Translations under genes and position numbers: made by a program
Notes under the pieces: model-generated
The model's input: only the letters and a program-made list of their open reading frames with translations
Told to the model about the DNA's origin: nothing
The model's database searches: none
Origin: Lysinibacillus piscis
Lineage (GTDB): Bacteria; Bacillota; Bacilli; Bacillales_A; Planococcaceae
DNA length: 64,000 bases
Assembly: GCF_026012395.1 (NCBI RefSeq)
Contig: NZ_BRZA01000001.1
Span: 1,116,001-1,180,000, forward strand
Direction of reading: 5' to 3'
Shown here: piece after piece, positions 45,082 through 54,775 of the stretch
How the letters are laid out: each line of letters begins with the position of its first letter
Numbering within the stretch: the stretch's first letter is position 1

Positions 45082-45873
45082 TTATTGATTCAGCAAACCA
45101 CTGTATAAATTAGGTCTACGGTCATCGTACACAGGAATTCTCTCTCTTATTTCATCGACTACTGAAAAATCCACATCAATCACAGCTACTTCCTCATCCT
45201 TCGCACCAATCCATAGCACCTCACCCCATGGCTGGATAATCATTGACTGTCCATTGAACTCTTCTTCCTTATCTGCAATGCGATTCACTGCAATCACAAA
45301 GCATTGATTTTCAATAGCACGTGCTTGGAGCAATGTTTTCCAATGATCAATACGTGGTGTTGGCCATTGCGCAGGCACAAATAAGACCTTTGCACCAGCT
45401 AATGCATGTGCACGTAGCCATTCAGGAAAACGAATATCATAACAAATGACTCCCGCTGCCTCAATATCACCAAATGCAAAACGATTCATAGCATCTCCTG
45501 CCTCTAAATACAAATGCTCATCCATCAAACGGAAAAGATGTGCCTTACTATATTCACCAGCAAGCTCCCCTTCGTTTGTCACTGTGTACATCGTATTGTA
45601 AAATTGATTGCCTTTTTTTGTTGCCACGGAGCCACCCACAATATGTACATGAAGCTCTTTTGCTAAACCTTGTAAAAATGCTTTAGTACGTTCTCCTTCA
45701 GCATCTGCAAGTGCCGATAATTGCTCTAAAGCATAACCTGTGTTCCACATTTCAGGAAGCACAATGATTTCTGCACCTAGCTTTGCTGTCTCACGAATTT
45801 TTGTTTCTGCATGTGCAAAATTCGCTTCTACTGTACCTAAACCTATATTTAATTGAATACAACCAATTTTCAT
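45082..45873 (-). CDS. mtnU: carbon-nitrogen hydrolase, omega-amidase type
   Basis: A 263-residue nitrilase-family amidase with the Glu-Lys-Cys triad in IVLPEMWNTGY, EYSKAHLFR and GVICYDIRFPEW. It matches MtnU, which removes ammonia from 2-oxoglutaramate made by a glutamine transaminase such as MtnE in methionine salvage. mtnE lies 3.8 kb away, and the upstream sequence here is a copy of the mtnE 5' region, so the two genes were once adjacent. GGAGG lies before two adjacent ATGs at 45876 and 45873. Confidence 0.85.
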   Translation of the reverse strand: MKIGCIQLNIGLGTVEANFAHAETKIRETAKLGAEIIVLPEMWNTGYALEQLSALADAEGERTKAFLQGLAKELHVHIVGGSVATKKGNQFYNTMYTVTNEGELAGEYSKAHLFRLMDEHLYLEAGDAMNRFAFGDIEAAGVICYDIRFPEWLRAHALAGAKVLFVPAQWPTPRIDHWKTLLQARAIENQCFVIAVNRIADKEEEFNGQSMIIQPWGEVLWIGAKDEEVAVIDVDFSVVDEIRERIPVYDDRRPNLYSGLLNQ

Positions 45874-45902
45874 CATGATTCCTCCTTAGATAATTGTTCT
45901 AT

Positions 45903-45957
45903 ATTAATTTCATTATATTCTGAAAAGAGTGATTGTATATAATTTCTCTCAAAAATA
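45903..45957 (+). repeat. decayed copy of the mtnE 5' region (left flank of inserted segment)
   Basis: The 55-bp stretch matches 49641-49695 at nearly 90 percent. The first 24 bases are identical, then GAGTGATTGTATAT replaces AGGTGATTGTATAT, and the mtnE start codon ATG reads ATA. It has lost its Shine-Dalgarno and start, so only the right copy works. Confidence 0.85.
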
Positions 45958-45989
45958 CAAAAGCAGACGTAGAGAATTCTCCACGCCTG
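45950..45989 (-). terminator. terminator of the SLH surface-protein gene
   Basis: CAGGCGTGGAG pairs with CTCTACGTCTG (11 bp with two G-U, loop AATT), followed by TTTTGTATTTTTG on the minus strand. Confidence 0.8.
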
Positions 45990-46002
45990 TTGTATTTATT
46001 AT

Positions 46003-49000
46003 TTATTTTACTAATTGTTCATCCCCATTTGTGTCTACCACATAAATATGAGTACTTGCTGCTTCTTCAATTTCTTTAAATGCCCAATGTGTTGTTTTCA
46101 CATCTACAAAGCTTGGTACCGTGACACCCTGCAATGGGCCACGCTCAAACATACGATTCATCATGACAACGGCTTGTGCTCTTGTTAAAGGAGCATCTGG
46201 TGCAAAGCTGCCATCTTGACGGCCATTAATGATTCCTGCTATACGATTCGCTTCAATAATCCACTGTGCCCAATGTCCTTTTGTATCATTAAAGGTAATC
46301 GCTACATTTTCTTCAACGTACAGCTCTTTAAAGTTCGCAACTACTGTAGCCATTTGTGCACGTGTAATATTTTCCTCTGCTCGGAAGTTGCCATTCATAT
46401 CACCATTCATTATGCCTTGTTCTTTCACAAAGGCAATCGCTCCTGCTGCATAATGCGTACTCGCTATGTCTTTAAATGGTGCTATGTCTTCCATCGAACC
46501 ATCTGTGTACCCTAAAATACGAGCAATCATTGTCGCTATTTGTGCACGTGTTACATTTTGCTCTGGAGCAAATGTACCATCTTGGAAGCCTTTAATATAG
46601 GCTGTATGTGTATCTTGTGTGACTCCTTCTGATTTAACCTCTTCTTGGATTTGAATAATTGTAAAGGTACTGAATTTGTCTACTACAAAGCTTAAACCGA
46701 CTAAGCCATTTCCTAGTGTCGTCACTTCTGGTTGCACAATTTTATTTTCGCCATCAGAGTGTTCAATAAATATACATTCTGCTCCATTATTAGAAAGTAA
46801 TGCACTTTGCATTGGCAATGTTACTGTCACTGGATTTTGTGACATAGTCGTTTCAATCACTACTGGTCGACCTACTACAGAGACAGTGCTAGTAGGTAAT
46901 GTTTCATGTACAAAAGCCTGTGCACGTGTTTCTATCATTTGCTGCTCTAATGTCGTTCTTAAAGGTTTTAATTGGAAATTAAACCCTTGTTGCATCCCAT
47001 TTAATGACGTACTTGGTATCATAACTTGTGCATTGTTCGATATAATTTCTAAGGATGTACTATTATTACGCAATAATTGTAATGATGGCAATGGCACATC
47101 TACTGTTGCTCTTGTCACTTCATCCTTATCATCTGGCAAAAACATACGAATAGTATTGATACCACTTGTATTTGCTTCTACTAATGCTTCTCTCGTCCGT
47201 TCCTCAGTTAGTGATACAGTATCTGTAATATCACCATTCGTTTGTTTTGTACGCAAAAGCTCTAGTAATTTATTTTTCGCTGAATTTTTATCATCTACTC
47301 CAATTGGTATAGGTATCCTCTGTGTTGGTGGTAGTAATGATGGTAAGGTTGGTCGTGGTAAAGTCGGCCCTAAATCTGGATAAACCACTGGCGCTATCAC
47401 CAATGCATTTTGTGCCAATGTCAGCTGTGTTAATGCTTCATTGACAACGAACTGCGTTGCATCTGGATTATTCATGACATTTTTAGCCTCTGCTAACTTA
47501 GCTTGATATGTCAACCAACTTGCTGGTGTATATACACTTGCAGTGAAATTTCTTTCCTCTGCTATTTTTTGTTGCAATAATGTTTTGTCCGCTACCAATA
47601 CAGTAAATGCCTTTATTTTTGTTGCTGTTTGGCTATTATTTACCGCTTGAACTGTTAATGTATATGCACCATCTGCCAACACATTCATCGGTGTAAATGT
47701 CCATTCTCCTGCCACTGAATTAACCATTGCTTGCCCTTGAATTGGTGTATTTTCTGCATCAGTTAATACCACTGTCATTGCATCTGGTGTCGTATTCAGA
47801 GCAACAGTACCACCGAATATGGGTGTAGCTGTCGAAATTCTTGGTGTGCCTTGTTGTAATAACTCAGTTGGCTTCGTAATTTGTAATGCTAGGCTAAAGG
47901 GATTTTCCATTACGACAGTAAAATTGCCAACAGCTTTGCTATGTGGACCAATTAAATTTGCTAGCAGTGGAGCTGTATATTCTACTGTGATTTGACTATC
48001 CGATGACAAGTCAAGAGTAGATGCTAGCTCCAATTCTAATTGCTTAGAACTTGCTCCAACCGTGATGTTAACAATATCATTTAAATCGATAGCCAGATTA
48101 TTATGTTTTACTGTAAAACCGTTTTTTCCAACATTTGTGATAGCGTAATTAAATGGAATCATGACCGTACGAGTAGCTAAATTGAATATACCTGTTGTTG
48201 GTACATTTAACACTAAGTTTGCTTCATTTGTTTGTAAAGCTAGCAGTGCATCATTTATTTCTTGCTGTGTAGCTACTGGATTTGCTAATACTAATTGTGC
48301 CATATCTAAAGCTGTCTTATATGGTCCCCAAGTTGTTGCTGTATAATCTGCCTCTTGTAAAGCAGGGATACTTGGCATTTGTCCTGTCACTGTTTTCACT
48401 TTATTGTTTAACGCCGTTTTATCCATAAAGACAATCGTTTTGGATGCACTTAATGTAAATGTGGCATCACCTGACATGCCACCATATTCGATAGCATAAC
48501 CTGCTACTGTGCCATTACCAGTTTCATTAAAATCATTCCATTGTCCATTTGTTCCATCTATGAACCCTAAATATTCAGTGCCACCACTACTATTATTTGG
48601 CTCGCTCCATTTCCAGTTAGTATACATACCTAATACAGGTGAACCACTTAAATGATAATAATTATCGTAAAATTTTAATCCTTTTCCCCCATCGACTAAC
48701 CCTTCTGGTCCTGTTACCCAACGCCAATCACCAGGAGGATTTAGAGGAATATTTATAGGTGAACGTTTAATATCCTGCGCGCCAATCCATGTACGATTGC
48801 CTGCTCTCCTAGCTACAATGCTATTTTCATCTGCATCAGTAATTGTAGCTAAATATCCTTTACGACCAAAGTAAGTTTTTCCCTCTGCTTCCGTTTTCGC
48901 AGCAGACCAATTTAAATTGCTATTTACATAATCATAAAAATGTCCATTATAAGGTAATGCCTTCCCTAAATTGAACGTAATCGTACGCGGTGTCCAATCT

Positions 49001-49428
49001 GTTGCAGTGGTTGAAAATTTCACATTACGCAATGCTGTTTGATAGTTTGCAATAGTCGTTGTACCACTTAATGTTAATTCCCCTCTAGTGGCATCGAAAG
49101 TTCCTGTAATACCATTTGCATTCGTAAATTCCAATTTATCGCCTGTTTGGAAATTATCAATTGTAATAATCGCACCATTCACATCATTTTCATAGCCCGT
49201 TAAAACAGTTGCGTCAAGCGTTACATCTGCATCCACCATAACCGAATTAGCTGTCTCAATTACTGTAGCTATTGTAGCATTTGAAGATGTTGTCAATGCT
49301 GGTGTTGTAGGTGGTGCTGCTTGTACTTGCTGTGTTGTGCCTACAAAAGACAAGCTACTTACTATTAATAATGTGGCAGCTATTGCACTAAATGAACGTT
49401 TCCACTTGGATTGCTTTGTATTCTGCAC
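46003..49428 (-). CDS. SLH-domain surface protein with a C-type-lectin-like domain
   Basis: An 1141-residue secreted protein. A signal peptide (to about residue 38, TTQQVQA) precedes a beta-rich repeat. A C-type lectin-like domain follows at about 160-330, with YLATITDADENSIVA, TWIGAQDI and EPNNSSGGTEYLGFI. Two FIVAR-like helical repeats are next (SIPALQEADYTATTWGPYKT and a later SVYTPASWLTYQAKLAEAK), then Ig-like modules. The C-terminus has three SLH domains (AYIKGFQDGTFAPEQNVTRA, NGDMNGNFRAEENITRAQMA, INGRQDGSFAPDAPLTRAQA) that bind secondary cell-wall polymer. The start is GTG at 49428 with GGAGGA upstream. The gene lies in a segment flanked by a 55-bp duplication. Confidence 0.92.
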   Translation of the reverse strand: MQNTKQSKWKRSFSAIAATLLIVSSLSFVGTTQQVQAAPPTTPALTTSSNATIATVIETANSVMVDADVTLDATVLTGYENDVNGAIITIDNFQTGDKLEFTNANGITGTFDATRGELTLSGTTTIANYQTALRNVKFSTTATDWTPRTITFNLGKALPYNGHFYDYVNSNLNWSAAKTEAEGKTYFGRKGYLATITDADENSIVARRAGNRTWIGAQDIKRSPINIPLNPPGDWRWVTGPEGLVDGGKGLKFYDNYYHLSGSPVLGMYTNWKWSEPNNSSGGTEYLGFIDGTNGQWNDFNETGNGTVAGYAIEYGGMSGDATFTLSASKTIVFMDKTALNNKVKTVTGQMPSIPALQEADYTATTWGPYKTALDMAQLVLANPVATQQEINDALLALQTNEANLVLNVPTTGIFNLATRTVMIPFNYAITNVGKNGFTVKHNNLAIDLNDIVNITVGASSKQLELELASTLDLSSDSQITVEYTAPLLANLIGPHSKAVGNFTVVMENPFSLALQITKPTELLQQGTPRISTATPIFGGTVALNTTPDAMTVVLTDAENTPIQGQAMVNSVAGEWTFTPMNVLADGAYTLTVQAVNNSQTATKIKAFTVLVADKTLLQQKIAEERNFTASVYTPASWLTYQAKLAEAKNVMNNPDATQFVVNEALTQLTLAQNALVIAPVVYPDLGPTLPRPTLPSLLPPTQRIPIPIGVDDKNSAKNKLLELLRTKQTNGDITDTVSLTEERTREALVEANTSGINTIRMFLPDDKDEVTRATVDVPLPSLQLLRNNSTSLEIISNNAQVMIPSTSLNGMQQGFNFQLKPLRTTLEQQMIETRAQAFVHETLPTSTVSVVGRPVVIETTMSQNPVTVTLPMQSALLSNNGAECIFIEHSDGENKIVQPEVTTLGNGLVGLSFVVDKFSTFTIIQIQEEVKSEGVTQDTHTAYIKGFQDGTFAPEQNVTRAQIATMIARILGYTDGSMEDIAPFKDIASTHYAAGAIAFVKEQGIMNGDMNGNFRAEENITRAQMATVVANFKELYVEENVAITFNDTKGHWAQWIIEANRIAGIINGRQDGSFAPDAPLTRAQAVVMMNRMFERGPLQGVTVPSFVDVKTTHWAFKEIEEAASTHIYVVDTNGDEQLVK

Positions 49429-49640
49429 AAATTCTCCTCCAATCACTTCGATACTTTAAAATCCATATTAATACATAATAAAACAATAATATACACTTTA
49501 AAATTAATACTAGCCAAATTAACCTTTTTACAGCAAAACTAGCCATATTATGTACATAAAGTTCTCTACAACTAAATTAATGAAAATTACTGCTCGTTTT
49601 CCTCTCCTCCTCACTAGACAAATATACCAAAAAATAATAC

Positions 49641-49695
49641 ATTAATTTCATTATATTCTGAAAAAGGTGATTGTATATGAAATTCTCAAAAAAAC
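49641..49695 (+). repeat. functional mtnE 5' region (right copy of the flanking duplication)
   Basis: Contains the intact AAAAAGGTGA ribosome-binding site and the mtnE ATG at 49677. It is the intact counterpart of 45903-45957. Confidence 0.85.
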
Positions 49696-50840
49696 TACAG
49701 CAACTTCCCCCGCAATTTTTTGCGACACTTGTCCAAAAGGTAAATGCCGCACTTGCAGAAGGGCGCGATATCATTAATCTGGGACAAGGTAATCCAGACC
49801 AACCAACACCCTCTCATATTGTGACAGCATTACAAGAGGCAGCTACAAATCCACAGCATCATAAATATCCGCCATTTCGTGGTATTCCAGAGCTACGACA
49901 AGCGGCGGCTGATTTTTATAAACGTGAGTATAATGTAGAGATTGATCCACAGACAGAGGTCGCTGTACTTGGTGGCACTAAAATCGGACTGGTCGAATTA
50001 CCTTTAGCTGTCTTAAGTGCTGGTGACACAATACTCCTGCCTGACCCTGGCTATCCTGACTATTTATCAGGTGTTGCCTTAGCAGATGTTCATTTGGAAA
50101 CAATGCCATTGCTAGCTGAAAATGATTTCCTGCCCAATTATTCTGCGTTGACAGAGGATGTGAAAGAGCGAGCAAAGCTTTTATATTTAAACTATCCAAA
50201 CAATCCAACAGGTGGCACAGCAACACTCGAATTTTTTGAAGAAACTGTACGATTTGCAAAGGAGCATCAAATTATCGTTGCCCATGACTTCGCCTATGGT
50301 GCCATTGGCTTTGATGGTCAGAAGCCTGTGAGCTTTTTACAGGCAGAAGGAGCTAAAGATGTTGGGATTGAAATGTATACATTATCTAAAACCTATAATA
50401 TGGCTGGGTGGCGTATTGGTTTTGCAGTGGGGAATGCACAAATCATCGAAGCTATTAATCTAATACAGGATCATCTATTTTGCAGTCAATTTCCTGCTGT
50501 TCAACAAGCTGCTGCTGTCGCACTGACATCCTCTCAGCAATGTACAGAGGAATTACGTGAAACCTATGAACGTCGTCGCAATGTACTAATTGAAGAAGCT
50601 AAACGGATTGGCTGGCAGGTGACAGCTCCAAAAGGTTCATTTTTTGCATGGCTTCCTGTTCCAATAGGTTATACAAGCGAGCAATTTACTGCCTTATTAT
50701 TAGAGAAAGCCGATATTGCGGTTGCGTCGGGCAATGGCTTTGGACAACATGGAGAGGGTTATATTCGTGTTGGTTTACTTGTTAGTGAAGAACGCTTACG
50801 TGAAGCCATTCAACGGATTGAAAAGCTACAATTATTTTAA
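49677..50840 (+). CDS. mtnE: MtnE-like aminotransferase of methionine salvage
   Basis: A 387-residue class I aminotransferase with the PLP Lys in MYTLSKTYNMAGWRIGFA and the conserved NYPNNPTGG and GSFFAWLPVP motifs. MtnE uses glutamine as amino donor to turn 4-methylthio-2-oxobutanoate into methionine. The sequence begins MKFSKKLQQLPPQFFATLV. The start at 49677 follows AAGGTG. No SAM riboswitch is visible and no other mtn gene is in the window apart from mtnU. Confidence 0.85.
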   Translation: MKFSKKLQQLPPQFFATLVQKVNAALAEGRDIINLGQGNPDQPTPSHIVTALQEAATNPQHHKYPPFRGIPELRQAAADFYKREYNVEIDPQTEVAVLGGTKIGLVELPLAVLSAGDTILLPDPGYPDYLSGVALADVHLETMPLLAENDFLPNYSALTEDVKERAKLLYLNYPNNPTGGTATLEFFEETVRFAKEHQIIVAHDFAYGAIGFDGQKPVSFLQAEGAKDVGIEMYTLSKTYNMAGWRIGFAVGNAQIIEAINLIQDHLFCSQFPAVQQAAAVALTSSQQCTEELRETYERRRNVLIEEAKRIGWQVTAPKGSFFAWLPVPIGYTSEQFTALLLEKADIAVASGNGFGQHGEGYIRVGLLVSEERLREAIQRIEKLQLF

Positions 50841-50850
50841 ATAATGAAAA

Positions 50851-50890
50851 AAGAGCTTGTTTTGATTCATCTTTGTCAAAACAAGCTCTT
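50851..50890. terminator. hairpin terminator after mtnE
   Basis: AAGAGCTTGTTTTGA pairs perfectly with TCAAAACAAGCTCTT (15 bp). The T run is better on the minus strand (TTTTTTCATT). Confidence 0.75.
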
Positions 50891-50893
50891 CTA

Positions 50894-51108
50894 TTAGTTT
50901 TGTACAAAAAATTGCGAGTCTATTTGGTTTAGAACAGATGTCGCTGGATAAAAATAACCCAATTCACTTTTGTCTTTTGTTGTGAGTTCAGGCTGATTAT
51001 GCTGAATAAATACCATCCACTACACTTTTTCCGTAGACATCTTCTATTTTTCGAGCTAACTTCCGTTCATTATATATTAGCCCGAATTTACCCAATCTAT
51101 ATGTATAA
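50894..51108 (-). pseudogene. frameshifted gene remnant between mtnE and kbl
   Basis: The minus strand reads RLGKFGLIYNERKLARKIED and then VYGKSVVDGIYSA before a stop. A second frame picks up at once with HNQPELTTKDKSELGYFY and PATSVLNQIDSQFFVQN, ending in TAA at 50894. Both parts have a protein-like composition, and the frame changes near 51000. No start codon with a ribosome-binding site is seen, and the 5' end runs into the kbl terminator. The family is not recognised. Confidence 0.4.
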
Positions 51109-51112
51109 ATAA

Positions 51113-51149
51113 AAGCAGAGGATGGTTTTATATACCAATTCCTCTGCTT
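51113..51149 (-). terminator. terminator of kbl
   Basis: AAGCAGAGGA pairs with TCCTCTGCTT (loop of 17), followed by TTATTTAT on the minus strand. Confidence 0.82.
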
Positions 51150-51153
51150 CATC

Positions 51154-52353
51154 TTATTGAATAACGCCTAATTCACGACCAACCTTTTCGTAAATAGCTA
51201 ATGCATCATCCAACATTTCCTTCGTATGTGCCGCTGTTGGCATATTACGTACACGCCCTGTTCCCTTTGGCACAGTTGGGAAGACGATTGATTTTGCATA
51301 CACGCCTTCTTCAAATAGACGACGTGAAAATTCCTGTGTCAGCTTTTCATCGCCAATAATACATGGCGTAATTGGTGTTTCAGATGCACCAATATTAAAG
51401 CCTAATTTCGCAAGACCAGCTTTTAAATAATCACCATTTTCCCACAGCTTATCGTGTAGCTCTGTAGAATCAATTAACATTTGGACTGCTGCTGTAATCG
51501 CTGCTACATCACCTGGTGGTAATGCTGTAGAGAATAAGAATGGCCGAGAGCGAACCTTCAACCAATCAATTAAATTTTTCTTCCCTGCGACATAACCACC
51601 GACAACACCGATAGCCTTTGATAGCGTACCAATTTGGAAGTCGATTTCATTCTCTAAGCTAAATTGTTTCACTGTGCCTTTGCCTTTACCTGTTACACCA
51701 GAACCATGTGCATCATCGACATAGGTGATTAAATCAAATTCTTTCGCAATCTCTACAATTTCAGGTAATTTGGCAATATCACCATCCATAGAGAACACAC
51801 CATCTGTAATAACCATAATTTTATTGTATAACCCTGACTCTTGTGCCGCTTTTGCTTTAACACGTAAATCATCCATATCAGAGTGATTATATGCAATAAT
51901 TTTCGCTCTTGATAAACGACAGCCATCAATAATAGAGGCATGGTTTAATTGATCTGAAAGAATTGCATCATTTTTATCCATAACAGCGGAAATCGCCGCC
52001 ATATTACAGTTAAAGCCCGATTGGTACGAAATCGCCGCTTCTGTTCCTTTAAACTCTGCCAATTTTTCTTCTAATTTTACATGCAAATCGAGTGTACCGT
52101 TAATTGTACGCACAGCACCTGCGCCCACACCATATTTTTCAATCGTATCCTTAGCAATTTGTTTTAATTTGTCATTTGTTGCTAAGCCAAGATAATTGTT
52201 TGATGATAAATTGATTAAATTTTTGCCACGTACCTGAATGATCGGTCCGTTTGCGCCTTCTACTGGATCAATTTCATTGTATAAGCCTTGTTCATGTAAG
52301 GCTTGTAGGTTTTCATCTAAAAATGCATTCAATACTTTAGACAACTGTATCAT
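51154..52353 (-). CDS. kbl: glycine C-acetyltransferase (2-amino-3-ketobutyrate CoA ligase)
   Basis: PLP enzyme of the alpha-oxoamine synthase family that cleaves 2-amino-3-oxobutyrate with CoA into glycine and acetyl-CoA. It has [16 protein letters not shown] and the PLP Lys in [30 protein letters not shown] is near the start. At 399 residues it is full length. It completes threonine catabolism with the dehydrogenase at 42108-43061. BioF is the main look-alike, but no biotin genes are near. Confidence 0.93.
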   Translation of the reverse strand: MIQLSKVLNAFLDENLQALHEQGLYNEIDPVEGANGPIIQVRGKNLINLSSNNYLGLATNDKLKQIAKDTIEKYGVGAGAVRTINGTLDLHVKLEEKLAEFKGTEAAISYQSGFNCNMAAISAVMDKNDAILSDQLNHASIIDGCRLSRAKIIAYNHSDMDDLRVKAKAAQESGLYNKIMVITDGVFSMDGDIAKLPEIVEIAKEFDLITYVDDAHGSGVTGKGKGTVKQFSLENEIDFQIGTLSKAIGVVGGYVAGKKNLIDWLKVRSRPFLFSTALPPGDVAAITAAVQMLIDSTELHDKLWENGDYLKAGLAKLGFNIGASETPITPCIIGDEKLTQEFSRRLFEEGVYAKSIVFPTVPKGTGRVRNMPTAAHTKEMLDDALAIYEKVGRELGVIQ

Positions 52354-52401
52354 CCTCTCCTAAGAACACTATTCCATCCTCTAGTGTAGCATATGCACGA
52401 A

Positions 52402-53478
52402 TTACTTTGTTAATCTTTCAAATAGAGGCGCTGTTTTTTCTCGCCATTGTGCTATAGAAATACATGAATCTATTAATTGGCGTATTTCATATTCGGCTTC
52501 TGCGTAATTTTTAGCATAATTGAGTGCCTCTTGTATGGCTGCCTTATAGTTTGCTTGAATGACCACGAGCTGCGTTTCTGCCTCAGGCGTTAATACACAG
52601 TGTTTCTCCATATCAAAAATACAGTCACCTTGTCGATTTTCTTGTGGATAAAAAATATGTGGATCTGTACTATCAAAAATACAGAATTTAAGCTCTGGGA
52701 TAATGACCATATCCACAGACTTTGCATCCAAGCCACACCAAATAAGCTGGGCATCTAACCCTCTAGCATTCGCTTCCTCTGCTAATTTTTTCATCAATGA
52801 GGATTTTCCAGTACCTGGCTTCCCTTTAATCATATATCTGTGCACAATATCCTTTGTAATGCTATCCACTGTATTGTCTGCGCCCTTTGGTGTGAGTGTG
52901 CCTAATAAACGATGTGTGAGTGAGCCCTCTTTATTTAAAGAAATTGATTGAAAAACATCTTCCTTGAACTTTTCCACCTGCTCATTCAAGCCCTGCCAAT
53001 TCATACAGCTTTGCGTCACAACTTCCCATTCATCATGAATATGAATGGCATGACGAAGTGCTCCAATACACTTTTCCTGCCATACTGCCCGCTCTTTTGT
53101 GGCATTCGTCAGTGCTGTACCTATCTTTTCAAGCTGCTGTGTCTCCAAACAATCATAAAAAGAAAGAACATGATGCTTTGTGCCAAGCAATGTCGGTTCA
53201 ATACCCCATTCCGATGACCATATAAAGAGTCGATTGCAACCACGAATATAAACAGCCTCTACTACATCCTCCAGCAAAGCATGCTTATACCATTCGACCT
53301 CAAAACCTTGCTTGACATAAAAATAACCAAGTTCCTTTAAAAGCTCTGAATTTTGCCAAGCTGCTGCCCCTTGTAACAAATAGACCTGTTCAGCTTCCTC
53401 CATCATTTCACTGTACAAATGCTTTACACCTTGCCCTGTTAATGCATGCCCAAAGTAATAGGTTACTTGCCCATTCAC
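52402..53478 (-). CDS. P-loop ATPase, PRK06851-like, function unknown
   Basis: A 358-residue protein with one clear Walker A (IKGKPGTGKSSLMKKLAEEA, about residue 220). An N-terminal half with YYFGHALTGQGVKHLYSEMM resembles the first, degenerate P-loop module of the two-module PRK06851-type ATPases. I chose the GTG at 53478, 7 nt after AAGGAGG. An ATG eight codons earlier overlaps the Shine-Dalgarno region. Function is not established; it is a single gene between kbl and a membrane-protein gene. Confidence 0.7.
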   Translation of the reverse strand: MNGQVTYYFGHALTGQGVKHLYSEMMEEAEQVYLLQGAAAWQNSELLKELGYFYVKQGFEVEWYKHALLEDVVEAVYIRGCNRLFIWSSEWGIEPTLLGTKHHVLSFYDCLETQQLEKIGTALTNATKERAVWQEKCIGALRHAIHIHDEWEVVTQSCMNWQGLNEQVEKFKEDVFQSISLNKEGSLTHRLLGTLTPKGADNTVDSITKDIVHRYMIKGKPGTGKSSLMKKLAEEANARGLDAQLIWCGLDAKSVDMVIIPELKFCIFDSTDPHIFYPQENRQGDCIFDMEKHCVLTPEAETQLVVIQANYKAAIQEALNYAKNYAEAEYEIRQLIDSCISIAQWREKTAPLFERLTK

Positions 53479-53525
53479 TAGCACTCCTCCTTCGCCATGC
53501 ATTATATGTATAGAACATTAAAAAA

Positions 53526-53556
53526 ATGAAGCCCTTTTTCAAAAAAATGGCTTCAT
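53526..53556 (-). terminator. terminator of the YczE-like gene
   Basis: ATGAAGCC pairs with GGCTTCAT, followed by TTTTTTT on the minus strand; the stop codon lies in the loop. Confidence 0.85.
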
Positions 53557-54171
53557 CCCCTCTATTTGACCAATACACTTCATCAATATTTTACGACAAT
53601 ATGGCAAAGAATATTGCACAATATAGCCTGATAAAAGCGCAATAGCAATTGTCCCGACACCAACAGGTCCACCAAGGAGCCAGCCAATAATCGTTACACC
53701 TACCTCAATACCCATTCGAGCTGTCTTAATCGTCCCACCAAAGCGCTCAACAATGAGCATCATTAAAGTATCACGTGGTCCCGCCCCCATATTAGGCGCA
53801 ATATACATGCCACAGCCAAAGCTTAAAACAAATAGACCGACAATGAAGTAAATGACTTGTAACCCTTCATTCATTGTAGTTGGTAAAAGCCAGTTAAAAA
53901 TGTCAATAAAGGAACCAATCAATAGCATATTCAGCCATGTGCCGATTTTTGGTCGCTCTCGTACAATAATCGATGTTGTCACAACAATCAATAACCCCGT
54001 TAAAATCGACCATGTACCAATCGTTAAACCTAAATTTTGAAATAAACCAATATGTAATACATCCCATGGGCTTGTCCCTAAAATTTTCCCTTTAATCGAC
54101 ATACTAATCCCTAAGGACATCACGATTAAACCACTAATAAAAAATAACCACCGCCAATACATCACCTTCAT
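53539..54171 (-). CDS. YczE/YyaS/YitT-family membrane protein
   Basis: This 210-residue protein has about five membrane helices. It shows the family motifs GISMSIKGKILGTSPWDVLHIGL and the repeated APNMGAGPRDTLMMLI, an internal duplication of the G-x-S/G-P-W/R-D motif. The role is unknown; a B. subtilis homologue (YczE) affects surfactin/bacillaene production. It is a single gene. Confidence 0.85.
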   Translation of the reverse strand: MKVMYWRWLFFISGLIVMSLGISMSIKGKILGTSPWDVLHIGLFQNLGLTIGTWSILTGLLIVVTTSIIVRERPKIGTWLNMLLIGSFIDIFNWLLPTTMNEGLQVIYFIVGLFVLSFGCGMYIAPNMGAGPRDTLMMLIVERFGGTIKTARMGIEVGVTIIGWLLGGPVGVGTIAIALLSGYIVQYSLPYCRKILMKCIGQIEGMKPFF

Positions 54172-54244
54172 CTACATTTCTCCTCTTCTACTTCAAACTC
54201 ACAAGGCACTATCTAGCTTTATAATGCATTAATAAAATGAAAAA

Positions 54245-54270
54245 AACTACCCACCTATTCATGGATAGTT
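54245..54270 (-). terminator. terminator of ybaK
   Basis: AACTACCC pairs with GGATAGTT (one G-U), followed by TTTTT on the minus strand; overlaps the stop codon. Confidence 0.7.
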
Positions 54271-54749
54271 GTAATTTGCGCTAATTGTGCCTTTGTTACC
54301 TGCATTAAATCCTCTACTTGTACATGTATTTGCATGCCAATTTTCCCAGCGCTGACAATGATACTTTGCTGTTGCTGTGCAGATATATCTATTACTGTTG
54401 GATAAAGCTTTTTCATCCCTACAGGTGAACAGCCTCCACGTATATAGCCTGTATAGCCAAGTAAATCCTTCACTGCCAACATGTCGATTTTCTTTTCACC
54501 TACAACTTTTGCAGCCGCTTTTAAATCAAGCTCTTGTGTAACAGGAATCACAAATACGAATAATTTTGTTGTACCCGCTGTTGCTACTAATGTTTTATAA
54601 ACACGTTCAACAGGATGGCCAATTTTCGTGGCAACTGACACACCATCTACTTGGCCATCCTCTGTTGTATATTCAATGACATCAAATTGGATTTTTTGCT
54701 GCTCCAATAAACGGATTGCATTCGTTTTTGTATGCTTTGCTTTTGCCAC
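54255..54749 (-). CDS. ybaK: Cys-tRNA(Pro)/Cys-tRNA(Cys) deacylase YbaK
   Basis: A 164-residue trans-editing enzyme that hydrolyses mischarged Cys-tRNA(Pro). It begins AKAKHTKTNAIRLLEQQKIQ, and the catalytic Lys region and the GYIRGGCSPVGMKKLYP motif match YbaK/EbsC. Its start lies 26 bp after the stop of the SprA-like gene, so the two may be co-transcribed. EbsC-type annotation is a synonym here. Confidence 0.92.
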   Translation of the reverse strand: MAKAKHTKTNAIRLLEQQKIQFDVIEYTTEDGQVDGVSVATKIGHPVERVYKTLVATAGTTKLFVFVIPVTQELDLKAAAKVVGEKKIDMLAVKDLLGYTGYIRGGCSPVGMKKLYPTVIDISAQQQQSIIVSAGKIGMQIHVQVEDLMQVTKAQLAQITTIHE

Positions 54750-54775
54750 TCTTTAATCCTCCGTCTATCTATTGT

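Noticed and set aside
46676..47383. 235-codon plus-strand frame
   Set aside because: Antisense to the SLH surface protein. The opposite frame has signal peptide, FIVAR and SLH motifs.
45958..49640. Classical transposon carrying the SLH protein
   Set aside because: No transposase, no terminal inverted repeats. A 55-bp duplication is too long for common IS families, so I report it as an insertion of unknown mechanism.
49429..49676. SAM riboswitch before mtnE
   Set aside because: The S-box core elements are absent from the available upstream sequence.
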